A stretch of 64,000 bases of DNA from Thermaurantimonas sp046299575 (lineage in GTDB: Bacteria; Bacteroidota; Bacteroidia; Flavobacteriales; Schleiferiaceae). The stretch is from NCBI RefSeq assembly GCF_046299575.1, contig NZ_JBKBHX010000007.1:62001-126000 (forward strand). Reading direction: 5' to 3'. Each line of letters starts with the position of its first letter. The stretch's first letter is position 1. The notes under the pieces were generated by a model, which saw only the letters and a program-made list of their open reading frames with translations, made no database searches and had not been told where the DNA came from. Positions 63,062 to 64,000 of this stretch are shown piece by piece. The position numbers were made by a program, and so were the translations under genes.

Positions 63062-63904
63062 TTAGTTGCTTTTTCTTAAAAATTTGTAGATACCTGCCAC
63101 GATTCCAACAGGCATAAGACGCACTGTTGTCCGAATTAAGAGTTGAATTGCATAGTGATACCACTTATAAAAGCCCATTTGATAGATCATGTACATCGAT
63201 TTGTATTCGAGTTTTAAATATACCCACCCTCTTCGCCGGTGAATGAGTGAGGTACCGGCGCGTACTCGAACAAGAGGCTTCGGAATATTGGCAGCCTTAA
63301 AGCCGGCATGTAGCAGTCGCGCCCACAGCACGTAGTCTTCGCCCATCACTTTTTCCAATGGATATCCATCTACAGACAGTACAGCATCTCGTCTATACAT
63401 CACTGTTTGATGATTAAAAGGGCAGCGCCAGTGGGCGAATCGATAGATGTCTTTGTGCGAAGTAGGGAGTTCTCGGGAAGCAAGTTTCTGCTTCATGTCT
63501 TCATCGTACTCATCGATCCACGAGCCTATGATGGCCACCTCTGGATGCGCTTGTAAGTACTGCCATTGCATTTCAAACCTGTACAGCTCTGCAATGTCAT
63601 CAGCATCCATGCGGGCTATCCATGGTTGGGAAGCGGCCTGTACACCAGCGTTGAGAGCCACCGGTATGCCTTTGTTTTCAGGAAGTTTTACGACCTTTAA
63701 TTCAGGCAGGTGCTTTTGCCATTTCTGTAGCTCTTCTTCTAATTCGCTCGGGATTGGACCATCTTGTACAATGATGATTTCTGAGGCTTTTGCCGTTTGT
63801 GCTTCCACGCTTTTCAGCGATTCACGAAGCCAATGCGCTTTATCGCCTTGATAAATAGGTAATAGTACACTAAGCGGTAGCCTTTTCTCAGAGGAGGGAT
63901 TCAT
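63062..63904 (-). CDS. Family 2 glycosyltransferase
   Basis: 280 residues. GT-A motifs: LSVLLPIYQGDKAHWLRESLKSV, IIIVQDGP, NKGIPVALNAGVQAASQPWIARMDADDIA (DxD metal site), and GEDYVLWARLLHAGF for the acceptor/catalytic acid. A weak C-terminal hydrophobic stretch may bind membrane. It transfers a sugar to an unknown envelope glycan. Its start overlaps the end of the next upstream glycosyltransferase by 17 bases. Confidence 0.93.
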   Translation of the reverse strand: MNPSSEKRLPLSVLLPIYQGDKAHWLRESLKSVEAQTAKASEIIIVQDGPIPSELEEELQKWQKHLPELKVVKLPENKGIPVALNAGVQAASQPWIARMDADDIAELYRFEMQWQYLQAHPEVAIIGSWIDEYDEDMKQKLASRELPTSHKDIYRFAHWRCPFNHQTVMYRRDAVLSVDGYPLEKVMGEDYVLWARLLHAGFKAANIPKPLVRVRAGTSLIHRRRGWVYLKLEYKSMYMIYQMGFYKWYHYAIQLLIRTTVRLMPVGIVAGIYKFLRKSN

Positions 63905-64000
63905 ACAGGCGCAAATATGCGGTTGCTACTGCCTGTGGGGAAAATTCAGCATCAAAACGCGCTGTGGCATTCATGCATAATGAATCCCGATGTTCGAGGG
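63888..64000 (-). CDS. Glycosyltransferase, probably family 4, C-terminal end only
   Basis: The frame entering the window edge reads a typical GT4 C-terminus (ATARFDAEFSPQAVATAYLRLYESLL, quoted in part: FSPQAVATAYLRLYES) and stops at 63888. Only 36 codons are present. Same strand and overlapping with the family 2 glycosyltransferase, so both belong to a glycan-synthesis operon extending beyond the window. Confidence 0.7.
   Translation of the reverse strand, partial: LEHRDSLCMNATARFDAEFSPQAVATAYLRLYESLL

Noticed and set aside
63447..63851. 134-codon plus frame opposite the glycosyltransferase
   Set aside because: Serine- and cysteine-rich antisense shadow of a clear GT2 gene.
1..64000. CRISPR arrays, transposases, integrases, phage genes or toxin-antitoxin pairs
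   Set aside because: No regularly spaced repeats, terminal inverted repeats, DDE or tyrosine-recombinase motifs or typical small gene pairs were found.

Overview
The window is chromosomal DNA from a member of the Bacteroidota. Evidence includes a PorT-family type IX secretion (T9SS) protein next to ubiE, a metzincin protease ending in a T9SS-type sorting domain, and a DUF5686/CarboxypepD_reg outer-membrane protein. A DPP IV peptidase beside a POT transporter, a TPR-PD40-OmpA protein and propeller-type sensor kinases fit the same phylum. Many promoters carry the -7 box TAnnTTTG, and Shine-Dalgarno sequences are mostly absent. The genus cannot be fixed from the sequence. Most of the window is ordinary conserved chromosome. 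There is no phage, insertion sequence, CRISPR array or rRNA, and only one tRNA, Val(TAC).

Layout. 1-3.2 kb: truncated lpxK, a receiver-only regulator and an overlapping DUF5686 protein. 3.2-6.3 kb: an AT-rich block on the minus strand with DUF1648, arsC, acr3 and a membrane J-domain protein that has no normal start codon. 6.3-9 kb: pseudouridine synthase, panB, rpmA-rplU and a DCC-family protein, all minus. 9-15 kb: secreted metzincin, then a LytS-type propeller kinase with its LytTR regulator. 14.9-17.8 kb: an overlapping pair, a PorV/PorQ-like protein and a helix-hairpin-helix outer-membrane protein. 17.8-20.1 kb: ECF sigma, anti-sigma and Spy-like trio, a small membrane protein and pdxH. 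20.2-22.5 kb: AlgH, tRNA-Val, a conserved orphan and YceI. 22.5-26.7 kb: DPP IV and a POT peptide transporter.

27-33 kb: purB, an AstE-like M14 protein, an alpha/beta hydrolase, pabB and tilS in tight succession. 33-38 kb: the OmpA-LysM protein, then an envelope operon of lamin-tail lipoprotein, SdiA-regulated-like protein and porin. 38.3-41.4 kb: the translation operon thrS-infC-rpmI-rplT. 41.5-45.1 kb: a NarL-type regulator and a second propeller kinase. 45.1-52.6 kb: DUF2797, a GH3-family enzyme with a coupled exported protein, a small acidic protein, ubiE-porT, a COG2509-type flavoprotein and an SDR. 52.8-64 kb: a sodium/solute symporter, guaA-LysM/PBP-like-recN, a glycine-rich envelope protein, an esterase, a beta-CASP nuclease, a YkuK-like protein and two glycosyltransferases, the last one truncated.

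Functional themes are envelope biogenesis and type IX secretion, peptide degradation and uptake, signal transduction through very large propeller sensors, and housekeeping (tRNA modification, folate, purine, pantothenate and menaquinone synthesis). I found no clear new defence or mobile system. The best leads are the exported HhH/beta-barrel pair, the four-LysM/periplasmic-binding-like fusion in the guaA-recN operon, the envelope trio at 35.7-38.2 kb, the J-protein with a non-canonical start, and several promoter or terminator placements that decide gene starts.
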